Source of the DNA: a virus
DNA length: 55,659 nucleotides
Virus record (IMG/VR): IMGVR_UViG_3300005647_000001
Span: 1-55,659 of that record
Direction: 5' to 3' (one strand)
In this document: positions 49,817 to 55,659 of the stretch, piece by piece
How the letters are laid out: each line of letters begins with the position of its first letter
Numbering within the stretch: the stretch's first letter is position 1
Notes under the pieces: generated by a model
The model's database searches: none
Seen by the model: the letters and a program-made list of their open reading frames with translations, nothing else
What the model was told of the DNA's origin: nothing
Translations under genes and position numbers: made by a program

Positions 49817-50220
49817 GACGCCACCCGGATCAGGTCCTCATTGACCAACGCCGCGACCGTGACAGCCGCCTCAGCGGAACTGAACACCAGGCGGGCGCCG
49901 TCCTCATCAGCGACAAACAAGTGATCACGATCCCGGACCACCACAATCCGGCCGTCCACGACAACCGCGCGAGCCGCGATCGGTTCCGTGGGGAAGTAGT
50001 TGGTGCGCTGCTCCTCCTGGTCCGCTTCATACTCACCCCACAAGTACTCGGCGTCCATGATCTCCCGATACGCCCAATGCCGGTACGTGTTAGCACCAAC
50101 CTGCGGGATGACCACCTCGGTCACATATTCCTCGAACACGCCCTGGTTGAGACGGTCCAAACGCTCCACCGCCACGGCAGCAGAGTCAAGGGTCATAACT
50201 GAATGTTGGTTGTTGTCCAT
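49804..50220 (-). CDS. Hypothetical acidic protein, leaderless
   Basis: 138 residues beginning MDNNQHSV. LDRLNQGVFEEYVTEVVIPQ, WAYREIMDAEYLWGEYEADQ and AARAVVVDGRIVVVRDRDHL. No family was recognised. TATAAT lies six bases before the ATG; earlier in-frame codons run through the promoter and are rejected. Confidence 0.65.
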   Translation of the reverse strand: MDNNQHSVMTLDSAAVAVERLDRLNQGVFEEYVTEVVIPQVGANTYRHWAYREIMDAEYLWGEYEADQEEQRTNYFPTEPIAARAVVVDGRIVVVRDRDHLFVADEDGARLVFSSAEAAVTVAALVNEDLIRVASWRP

Positions 50221-50226
50221 AACCCA

Positions 50227-50244
50227 ATTATACGGGGGGTTATA
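50227..50244 (-). promoter_or_regulatory. TATA-C6-TATA promoter element
   Basis: Minus strand TATAACCCCCCGTATAAT, six bases before the ATG at 50220; the best match to consensus, with a perfect TATAAT. Confidence 0.7.
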
Positions 50245-50309
50245 TGTGGTTGCAACTTTTACCCCCGTCACCCACCCCAACAACAACACCGTCGACCAAA
50301 AAAGGTGGG

Positions 50310-50771
50310 TCAGGTGGTTGTTGGGGGGTTGTGGCATGGGCATCGGATGGTGGGGTCGTGCATGTTGCCGCAGACGAGGCAGACCATTTGTTCGAATGTT
50401 TCGAGGAACAGTGAGCGGACGCCGGGTGCTGGTGGTGGGTTGGGGGTGATGGTGAGGTTGTCTACGTAGACGACTTCGGGGATGGGTGGGGTGCGGGTGA
50501 AGGTGGCCATGGCCCATCCGTGGTCGAGGGTTTCGGGGTGCATGGTGTAGCCGGTTTGCATGGCGAATAGTTCGACCTGGGGGATGAGGTTGGCGTAGAA
50601 GGGGGTGGTTAGTTCTATGCGGGGGTGGTCGTGTTGGTTGGCGTGTTCGAGGAGGCTGGCTATGGCGCCGGTTTGGTATCCGGCGACGAATGCGTCGTCG
50701 TTGTAGGGGCCGCCTTTGGATGTGACGGGTAGGAACGGCATCACGGGGCCGTCGCCCCAGTGGTCAGTCAT
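50310..50771 (-). CDS. Hypothetical protein with C-terminal zinc-like motif
   Basis: 153 residues. The body (DDAFVAGYQTGAIASLLEHA; PFYANLIPQVELFAMQTGYT) ends with MVCLVCGNMHDPTIRCPCHN, a possible zinc site. 8-base ATGACTGA overlap with the gene upstream. Confidence 0.6.
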   Translation of the reverse strand: MTDHWGDGPVMPFLPVTSKGGPYNDDAFVAGYQTGAIASLLEHANQHDHPRIELTTPFYANLIPQVELFAMQTGYTMHPETLDHGWAMATFTRTPPIPEVVYVDNLTITPNPPPAPGVRSLFLETFEQMVCLVCGNMHDPTIRCPCHNPPTTT

Positions 50772-51075
50772 CGTTGTCGTCGAGAATGACGGGCCCACCG
50801 GACCATGGCCAGCCGGCCACGTGTGGGGGGTGGTGGGGTGGGGTGCTTTGGTCGGTGTCGACTTTGCCGGCGATCAGGTCTGTGGCGAGGTCGTCGGCCC
50901 ATCGGGGTGGGGTGGGGTTGTTGCGCATGTACCGCTCGATGACGCTGAGTGCTTCGGCGGTTTCGTAGCCTAGTTGGATGTGGGATCGTGACAGGCGCAA
51001 CAGTTGGTGTGCGAACCCGGCGGTCATTAGGGCGTTGATAATAAGGGCCATGGCGTACAACAGCGCGATGGTCAT
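50764..51075 (-). CDS. Membrane-anchored hypothetical protein
   Basis: 103 residues with an N-terminal transmembrane helix (TIALLYAMALIINALMTAGF) and a soluble part (YETAEALSVIERYMRNNPTP). Unknown function. Confidence 0.55.
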   Translation of the reverse strand: MTIALLYAMALIINALMTAGFAHQLLRLSRSHIQLGYETAEALSVIERYMRNNPTPPRWADDLATDLIAGKVDTDQSTPPHHPPHVAGWPWSGGPVILDDNDD

Positions 51076-51081
51076 ATGTTG

Positions 51082-51351
51082 TCACTTTCTGGGTTGGTAT
51101 ACGGGTGGTTCATAGTTCGGGCATGTCGCGAAGTGCGGCATGTACCGGGATCGTTCGCCGCCGAACTCGAGCGACGGTTGGGATTCGACGACGGCCTGGC
51201 CGCGGTCGTTCATGTAGACGTTGCCGGTGTCGGTGGGGTCGGGGTCCAGCGGCATCCGTGATTTGCCGTCGGACGCTGCGGTGTGCGCCCACAAGATGCG
51301 TTGGTGGCAGAACCGGCATCGGGATACGGGTCCGGTGTTTGCGGGGCTCAC
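51082..51351 (-). CDS. Small actinophage-type zinc protein
   Basis: 89 residues: SRCRFCHQRILWAHTAASDG, KSRMPLDPDPTDTGNVYMND and RYMPHFATCPNYEPP. This arrangement (CxxC-xx-I-W, GK-MP-DP, HFATCP) recurs in small proteins of many actinophages. GTG start in a GTGA overlap. Confidence 0.7.
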   Translation of the reverse strand: MSPANTGPVSRCRFCHQRILWAHTAASDGKSRMPLDPDPTDTGNVYMNDRGQAVVESQPSLEFGGERSRYMPHFATCPNYEPPVYQPRK

Positions 51352-51644
51352 ATTCGCTCCAGTTGGGTGTGGGGGTTTCGTTTGCGTTCGTTTTTGGACT
51401 GGCCTGTCTGAGTGTCTTTGCGGTTGGGGTGGCAGGCTCCGCAGACAAACCACCAGTCTTGGGAGCGGATCCAACCGCCCACGCACCGCCGGCGTGGCGG
51501 GTGGTCCCAGTAGGTGAGCACGGTGCCGGGGTCCAGAACGCCGCCGCGCCAAACGTCGAAACGGATCGAGTCGTCAGGGTCAGGGATCGGGCTATTAGCG
51601 ATGATCCTCCGCCCGTACTTGTCCATGTCGGTTGATTGCGTCAT
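51348..51644 (-). CDS. Hypothetical protein with WW and Cys motif
   Basis: 98 residues. DVWRGGVLDPGTVLTYWDHP, RRRCVGGWIRSQDWWFVCGA and CHPNRKDTQ give a possible HNH-like or zinc-binding core but without clear catalytic histidines. Basic tail. ATGA overlap upstream. Confidence 0.55.
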   Translation of the reverse strand: MTQSTDMDKYGRRIIANSPIPDPDDSIRFDVWRGGVLDPGTVLTYWDHPPRRRCVGGWIRSQDWWFVCGACHPNRKDTQTGQSKNERKRNPHTQLERM

Positions 51645-51820
51645 GCGATCCACCGGGTGTGGGGTGGTGGTGGGGTCATATCGACGCGGTGGGCGTCAGC
51701 GACGATGGTGCGGGTAATCCAGTCCATGTACTGGGGGGACATGACCTTGACGCATCCCACCAAGGTGATGGTGTACGGCGTCGGGTTGGTGGCCCTCACC
51801 CATTCCGAGCAATCAGTCAT
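51641..51820 (-). CDS. Small hypothetical protein
   Basis: 59 residues (ATNPTPYTITLVGCVKVMSP; MDWITRTIVADAHRVDMTPP). Starts in an 8-base ATGACTGA overlap. No family was recognised. Confidence 0.5.
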   Translation of the reverse strand: MTDCSEWVRATNPTPYTITLVGCVKVMSPQYMDWITRTIVADAHRVDMTPPPPHTRWIA

Positions 51821-51998
51821 CTTTGAACCGTTTCGGGGTCGGTTGAATTCGGCCGGTTTTCTCGAGTAGGTCAAGGTAGATCTCCATGCCGTATTCCACC
51901 AGGAGGGCTACGCTCACCGTCACTTCGTCACTGGCCGCGACGAGTCGGGCCCATAGTTCGTCATCGAGTTTGAGGGAATGGCAGTTTCGGTCAGTCAT
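51813..51998 (-). CDS. Ribbon-helix-helix-like protein
   Basis: 61 residues: NCHSLKLDDELWARLVAASD and EVTVSVALLVEYGMEIYLDL fit a strand followed by two helices as in CopG/Arc-type repressors. Candidate DNA-binding regulator. Confidence 0.55.
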   Translation of the reverse strand: MTDRNCHSLKLDDELWARLVAASDEVTVSVALLVEYGMEIYLDLLEKTGRIQPTPKRFKDD

Positions 51999-52330
51999 TG
52001 GCTGGCATGCGCTTGGGACGGAAACGCTGCATTCGCGAGGCATTGCGCCTTGGATGCGTTCAGGTGCCAATCATCGATGGTGACGTCATTGGTGGTGGTC
52101 GGGTCGAACGGGTCTTCGTACCAGGAGCACCCGCACTCCGGATCGTCGCAGTCAACGAACACGGCCGGCCGCTGGCGTACTTCGGCCATCGCATTGTTGA
52201 ACACCTCGCGCCATTCGGCGTTCGGCATCAAATCGATTTTGAGGCCGGCCGGGCATTTGATCTCGAGACCGGGGAACGTCTCAAAGAACATGATTGGGGC
52301 GTTCGGACGGAACGGTCTATCGGTGGTCAC
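51995..52330 (-). CDS. Hypothetical protein
   Basis: 111 residues. FFETFPGLEIKCPAGLKIDL, then FVDCDDPECGCSWYEDPFDP, a compact cysteine cluster possibly binding metal. GTG start overlapping the previous stop by 14 bases. Confidence 0.5.
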   Translation of the reverse strand: MTTDRPFRPNAPIMFFETFPGLEIKCPAGLKIDLMPNAEWREVFNNAMAEVRQRPAVFVDCDDPECGCSWYEDPFDPTTTNDVTIDDWHLNASKAQCLANAAFPSQAHASQ

Positions 52331-53015
52331 GGCGGGAGTCTCTTTCTCGGGGGTGTTCGTCGCATCGGGGGTGGCGGCGTTCCTGCCGGTTCCGGGGTTC
52401 GATCGCCGGCCGGCGGCACGAAGGAAGTTCGCAGACCGGGCATTCGCCTTCGCCGCCTTCTGGGTCGGGGCCTGCCTCCGGGGCCGGTTCCTGGTCCGGT
52501 GGGAGCCAGGCTCGGGCGGCTCTGGGGTTCAGCGCCTCTGAAACGTCGGCCACGTGGGCCGATTCCCACCCCAGTGCGTACCCCCGTGACACTTCCAGGA
52601 TGCTCCTTTCGGTGAGCCCTACAGCCTCCCGGGTCCAAAGCCCAACGGCGGTGCCGTCTGATCCGGTGGCCGGGTCCACCCCGACCATGACGTTCTCCGG
52701 CACCGGGTCATAGGCCGTTCTCAGTTGATGCCGGGGGGGCGGATCCAGCAATGATTGAAAGATCGATCGCAATACAGGCAGTGCTCCCATCTCTGGGTGC
52801 TCCGCCGGTCCATCGATCGGGACTACTTGGGCGTGGGGCGTGACTCTGGGGTTCTGAGCCTGAGGGGGCACGTAGTAGAACGGCGGACATGGCGCCGCTC
52901 GTTGGGTTGGGTGATAGGCGAGCTCATCGATGTCGAGGCCGCCTGTGTCCAGCGTCCACGCGATGTCACGGTCCAGGTCATCACGGCGTTTCTGGCGGGA
53001 CCTCTGATCAGGCAT
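52317..53015 (-). CDS. Hypothetical protein with proline-rich ends
   Basis: 232 residues. The centre (YDPVPENVMVGVDPATGSDG) resembles an RNase H-like first strand (VGVDPATGSDGTAVGLW), but later catalytic acids are not obvious. The C-terminus is acidic then basic, with CPVCELPSC. Starts in an 8-base ATGCCTGA overlap. Confidence 0.5.
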   Translation of the reverse strand: MPDQRSRQKRRDDLDRDIAWTLDTGGLDIDELAYHPTQRAAPCPPFYYVPPQAQNPRVTPHAQVVPIDGPAEHPEMGALPVLRSIFQSLLDPPPRHQLRTAYDPVPENVMVGVDPATGSDGTAVGLWTREAVGLTERSILEVSRGYALGWESAHVADVSEALNPRAARAWLPPDQEPAPEAGPDPEGGEGECPVCELPSCRRPAIEPRNRQERRHPRCDEHPRERDSRRDHR

Positions 53016-53319
53016 CGGGATCACCCGCAGATTCCATTCGTTCTGTTTCGGCGGACCGGACCAGGTGCAGCAGCGGGCTGACCGCGTCCGGGCTCATCTG
53101 ATTGCTCGCGCCGCGGGCCAGGTCCTGTTCGTACTCGGCGCGGGCGGCGGCGGTCAGGAGCTGCATCGCGACCCGCCGGGCAGCTGCGGCCGGGCAGTTG
53201 CCTATGACGTTGCCGTGGTCAGGGGTGATCACCCGGATCCTCACGAACCCGGTCAGCGACTCGGGGGTGATGCCGTGCTCGACTTCGATGCGGTCAAGGC
53301 CCATTAGTTGCCGGGGCAT
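53008..53319 (-). CDS. Hypothetical protein
   Basis: 103 residues: MGLDRIEVEHGITPESLTGF, then VIGNCPAAAARRVAMQLLTA and helical C-terminus. TGATG overlap with the leaderless gene upstream. No family was recognised. Confidence 0.55.
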   Translation of the reverse strand: MPRQLMGLDRIEVEHGITPESLTGFVRIRVITPDHGNVIGNCPAAAARRVAMQLLTAAARAEYEQDLARGASNQMSPDAVSPLLHLVRSAETERMESAGDPDA

Positions 53320-53603
53320 CAGGGCACCGGGGGAGATGTCGGCGCGGTGGCGTGGTGGGAACCGTCGGGCTTGTATATGCCGGCGTCGTACAGGTAGCAG
53401 GCCGTCGAAGCTTCGATCAGGGTGGGGTAGTCCTGAATCCATGTTTGGCTGCCGCCGGCGTTGTTTTGGTAGACGGCCCAACCGTGGGTGGTGCGGGGTG
53501 GGCGTTCGTTGACGTCGCCGGATGTGATGGTGCCGTCGTCGTCGATGAACCATCGGACCGCGAACCGCGGTTCGGGTTGGGTGGTGTCAGGGTTGTTGTC
53601 CAT
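53319..53603 (-). CDS. Hypothetical protein, leaderless
   Basis: 94 residues beginning MDNNPDTTQPEPRFAV, then WFIDDDGTITSGDVNERPPR and WAVYQNNAGGSQTWIQDYPT. No family was recognised. TATAGT seven bases before the ATG. Confidence 0.65.
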   Translation of the reverse strand: MDNNPDTTQPEPRFAVRWFIDDDGTITSGDVNERPPRTTHGWAVYQNNAGGSQTWIQDYPTLIEASTACYLYDAGIYKPDGSHHATAPTSPPVP

Positions 53604-53610
53604 ACCCACC

Positions 53611-53628
53611 ACTATAACCCCCCGTATA
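53611..53628 (-). promoter_or_regulatory. TATA-G6-TATA promoter element
   Basis: Minus strand TATACGGGGGGTTATAGT, seven bases before the ATG at 53603. Orientation class B: the core is the exact reverse complement of the class A core. Confidence 0.65.
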
Positions 53629-53636
53629 GGTGGTGG

Positions 53637-53936
53637 CTACGTTTTCGATTCGAGGATCACGCCGGATCGTTCAGCGACGATGAGCCCGGACTCGGTGCGT
53701 CGGGTGCCTTCCTGGATTTTCCAGCCGTTGGCTTTGGCTATTGCCAGGATCGCTTCGTCGGTGTGTTTCTGCCATCGTCGGGCGAGCGGGTTCCAATAGT
53801 AGAAATAGCGGTCCTGGGGCATGTAGGTGGGCGCCGGGATCTTGTCGGTTCTGGTGGTGGTCCTTGACGCGACCGGCGGTTTCCGGTTCGGGTCGCGCTC
53901 GCGCTTCTTTTTGGGTTTCCGCCGGCGGTTACTCAT
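53637..53936 (-). CDS. Basic hypothetical protein
   Basis: 99 residues. Strongly basic start (SNRRRKPKKKRERDPNRKPP), then a compact domain (YFYYWNPLARRWQKHTDEAI; ANGWKIQEGTRRTESGLIVA). Could bind nucleic acid. ATGA overlap upstream. Confidence 0.55.
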   Translation of the reverse strand: MSNRRRKPKKKRERDPNRKPPVASRTTTRTDKIPAPTYMPQDRYFYYWNPLARRWQKHTDEAILAIAKANGWKIQEGTRRTESGLIVAERSGVILESKT

Positions 53937-54331
53937 GCGTGCTCCAGTGTTGTGCGGGCGTGGACGTGGGCCGGGTGGCTCGTGGCCATCATCCACATCA
54001 TGTACGCGGCGAAATGTTTCTTGCGGCCCCGGATCGCGGAGAGCGAGAACGGGTTGTACGGGATGATCCGGTGTGACCAGGCGTCGGTGGCGTCTGTGCG
54101 GTCAGCGACGGGCAGGACGTTGCGTGCGAGATCTCCGGCGGTCGATTTGAGGGCGGCGGCGGCGGCGTTGTCTCTGCTCCCCCATTGTTTGACGGCGGTC
54201 TCGAGGCCGTGGCCGGTGATCATCGCTCGGATGACGGCTTCGTGTGGGACAGCGAGGACTCGTGACGTAGCACAGCATCCGACGCTCACCATGGAATGCG
54301 GGCCTTCGCTGCTCATCATCTGATCAGCCAT
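53933..54331 (-). CDS. Helical hypothetical protein
   Basis: 132 residues (VPHEAVIRAMITGHGLETAV; GRKKHFAAYMMWMMATSHPA). No family was recognised. Starts in an 8-base ATGGCTGA overlap with the membrane protein gene. Confidence 0.55.
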   Translation of the reverse strand: MADQMMSSEGPHSMVSVGCCATSRVLAVPHEAVIRAMITGHGLETAVKQWGSRDNAAAAALKSTAGDLARNVLPVADRTDATDAWSHRIIPYNPFSLSAIRGRKKHFAAYMMWMMATSHPAHVHARTTLEHA

Positions 54332-54692
54332 GGTGGTCGCCTCCTGGCGGGTACCGGAGCGGGACCGCGGACTCAGCGATCACGTTGGGCTGGCGGATCT
54401 GGTTGGTGGCCACGATGGCCATACCAATGATCACTGAGAAGACCAACGCCACCAGCATTGACACGGCGAACAGGGCCAGGTGCTCGCGCCATGGTGTCCC
54501 CCATCCGAACGCGGCGCCGGCGATCAGCGCCGGTTCGAGCCCGGAACAGAACATGCACGCCGCTTTGAGGCTCCAGAACGGCCGGTATTTGATTCGGTCG
54601 CGGTACCCGCGGAACAGGTCCGACTCGACTATCAGCCATCCGGAAACGACCCACACCGCGGCGGTGGCCAGGACAATCAGCAAAGGGTTCAT
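54324..54692 (-). CDS. Multi-pass membrane protein (DUF1360-like)
   Basis: 122 residues with N-terminal (LLIVLATAAVWVVSGWLIVE) and C-terminal (HLALFAVSMLVALVFSVIIG) hydrophobic helices and a central SLKAACMFCSGLEPALIAGA cysteine-bearing segment, the outline of DUF1360-like phage and actinobacterial membrane proteins. Function unknown. ATGA overlap with the WhiB gene. Confidence 0.55.
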   Translation of the reverse strand: MNPLLIVLATAAVWVVSGWLIVESDLFRGYRDRIKYRPFWSLKAACMFCSGLEPALIAGAAFGWGTPWREHLALFAVSMLVALVFSVIIGMAIVATNQIRQPNVIAESAVPLRYPPGGDHHG

Positions 54693-55078
54693 GGCGGCGA
54701 TGGTATATCACCGCTGCGGTTGACCCGACGTTGACGGGATCGCAGGTTCCTCGACCGGATCAGACAGTCCGGGTGGTAGAGGCGGGTCACTGGTGCGTCC
54801 GCAGGGAGCGCCTGATCGCAGTCGTCAGCCTGGCAGCGTCGCGGCGCCGCGGCTTTGCGGGCTGATCGTTGCTGGTGGGTGAGGCCGCCCCATACGCCGT
54901 ACGGGACGGTGGGATGCCCGCCGACGTGGATCACCGCAGCTGCGCACCGCTGCTTCATCCAGGCGGGGCACACAGAGCAACACGCCTGGATGAACGCTGC
55001 GGTAGCGGTCGGGTCACCGTCGAGGGTTTGTTGCCACATCGCCGCGTGGCCACGACACGGCGGTTCTGGTTCGCCCAC
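54689..55078 (-). CDS. WhiB-family iron-sulfur transcription factor
   Basis: 129 residues. The cluster cysteines lie in PPCRGHAAMWQQ and ACCSVCPAWMKQRC, followed by the family turn VPYGVWGGLTHQQRSARK. Basic C-terminal extension with a further C-x4-C and HPDC zinc-like motif (RRCQADDCDQALPAD, LYHPDCLIRSRN). Such phage WhiB proteins can block or redirect host transcription. GTG start with an AGGGGA ribosome-binding site. Confidence 0.9.
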   Translation of the reverse strand: MGEPEPPCRGHAAMWQQTLDGDPTATAAFIQACCSVCPAWMKQRCAAAVIHVGGHPTVPYGVWGGLTHQQRSARKAAAPRRCQADDCDQALPADAPVTRLYHPDCLIRSRNLRSRQRRVNRSGDIPSPP

Positions 55079-55103
55079 GTTCCCCTAACCGGCCCGGGTG
55101 GGG

Positions 55104-55445
55104 TCAGCTGTTATCCCAGTCTTCGATCGAGTCGGTCGTGGCCTGCTCGAGGTTGATCTCGTCGCCGTCGGTGTCAACCAGGCGAAGGTTCCCCGATTGT
55201 TCTTCCTCAGCCCGCAGAACCATGTCCTGGATTTGGGCGAAGCTCTTGGACGCGGGATCGACAATGGTCAGCGTCTGCAGCGTGATGGACTGATAGTCGA
55301 CCTCGCCGCTGTTCTTTGTGGCTTTGGTGCCTTTGTCAGCTACCGAACCTTTGGCGAGGATGTAAACCTCGTCGTGAAGGTCGTGGACGTCAGCGACGGC
55401 GGCGGATCCGGCAAACCGGGTTCTGATGGCATTTGGTGTTGTCAT
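55104..55445 (-). CDS. Hypothetical protein, first gene of early operon
   Basis: 113 residues: DVHDLHDEVYILAKGSVADK, SITLQTLTIVDPASKSFAQI and an acidic C-terminus. No family was recognised. It heads the operon that continues with WhiB; TATAGT lies eight bases before the ATG, suggesting a leaderless transcript. Confidence 0.65.
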   Translation of the reverse strand: MTTPNAIRTRFAGSAAVADVHDLHDEVYILAKGSVADKGTKATKNSGEVDYQSITLQTLTIVDPASKSFAQIQDMVLRAEEEQSGNLRLVDTDGDEINLEQATTDSIEDWDNS

Positions 55446-55453
55446 GGAAACGG

Positions 55454-55459
55454 ACTATA
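55454..55459 (-). promoter_or_regulatory. Leaderless -10 box (TATAGT)
   Basis: TATAGT on the minus strand, eight bases before the ATG at 55445. The bipartite C6/G6 element is not present here, so this promoter may be controlled differently. Confidence 0.5.
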
Positions 55460-55481
55460 GACCGTCACAACCCAAAACGGT

Positions 55482-55518
55482 AACGACCCTTCACCTGGCT
55501 GGCAGGCGAAGGGTCGTT
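55482..55518 (-). terminator. Terminator of the replication operon (across the circle junction)
   Basis: A 15-bp stem (AACGACCCTTC-(G)CCT with AGG(T)GAAGGGTCGTT, one G-U) and seven-base loop, followed on the minus strand by CCGTTTTGGG. On the closed map it lies about 55 bases after the initiator gene's stop and before the next operon's promoter. The strongest hairpin in the window. Confidence 0.75.
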
Positions 55519-55539
55519 ATCTTTGGCGCACAATTGCCG

Positions 55540-55659
55540 GTTGGAAGGAATCCGATCAGGACTCTACCACAAGTTCAGCGAAGGTCCTTTCGGTCATTCC
55601 ACGGGTCTGGGCTGTCGTCGGTCGCGGCGGCTGCTTTCGCGCCGGCCGCCGCCAAGCGG
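55540..55659. repeat. Right copy of 120-bp terminal direct repeat
   Basis: Exact copy of bases 1-120, including the last 85 bases of the initiator gene's 3' end (its stop would fall at 55575). Joining the two copies closes the genome with about 55,539 unique bases. Confidence 0.95.

Noticed and set aside
1-55659. CRISPR array, tRNA, integrase or insertion sequence
   Set aside because: No regularly spaced direct repeats with unique spacers, no cloverleaf-like sequence and no tyrosine/serine recombinase or transposase motifs were seen by eye; small tRNAs could still be missed without a dedicated search.

Overview
This is the complete or near-complete genome of a tailed double-stranded DNA phage (siphovirus gene order) of a GC-rich host, most likely an actinobacterium. 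The host call rests on two WhiB-like iron-sulfur proteins (48467-48868 and 54689-55078), TANNNT-type -10 boxes placed 6-8 bases before start codons (leaderless mRNAs), and high GC. The first 120 bases are repeated exactly at the end (55540-55659), so the map closes on itself with about 55,539 unique bases. No integrase, tRNA, CRISPR array or insertion sequence was seen.

Nearly every gene lies on the minus strand, so transcription runs from high to low coordinates. Three genes are on the plus strand: RusA (5687), a small helix-turn-helix protein (27807) and a protein of unknown function (46628). Genes are packed with 4-base ATGA/GTGA, TGATG or 8-base ATGNNTGA overlaps, which points to translational coupling. 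No gene-free stretch exceeds 300 bases. The largest gaps are 5509-5686, 27607-27806, 46487-46627 and the closing junction 55446-55659/1-35.

Reading in the direction of transcription from the right end: 55445 to 41179 is an accessory region of about 40 small genes. They include zinc-binding, WhiB-like, membrane, coiled-coil and ASCH-domain proteins and many unknowns, and are read from several short promoters. 41179 to 36240 holds a ParB-domain/DNA methyltransferase fusion, the small and large terminase subunits, a minimal protein-kinase-like protein and a paralog of the plus-strand gene at 46628. 36261 to 25498 holds a second ParB protein, the portal, a MuF-like head protein, candidate scaffold and protease genes and a major capsid protein with an unusual N-terminal extension. 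25396 to 15357 holds cysteine-rich virion proteins, a probable major tail protein and connectors. 15328 to 7628 holds the tail chaperones with a -1 frameshift site, a TP901-type tape measure and tail-tip proteins. 7631 to 6052 holds the lysis genes. 5508 to 36 holds the replication and recombination set: a MerR/Xis-like helix-turn-helix protein, UvrD-like helicase, Gam-like protein, RecT-like annealing protein and a helix-turn-helix initiator gene carrying iterons. No DNA polymerase or primase was recognised, so replication probably relies on host enzymes recruited to the internal origin.

The most notable signals are: (1) a repeated promoter element, TATA-C6/G6-TATA, used in both orientations, overlapping the -10 box of mostly leaderless genes scattered across the genome; (2) a GGACAACA sequence shared by the ribosome-binding sites of leadered genes and the first codons of leaderless genes; (3) a 169-residue kinase-like protein with all canonical catalytic residues; (4) origin-like iterons spaced out of frame inside the initiator gene; (5) a duplicated terminator-promoter cassette; and (6) very cysteine-rich virion proteins, including a capsid protein with 15 cysteines. 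All product names come from reading motifs by eye; no database search was run.
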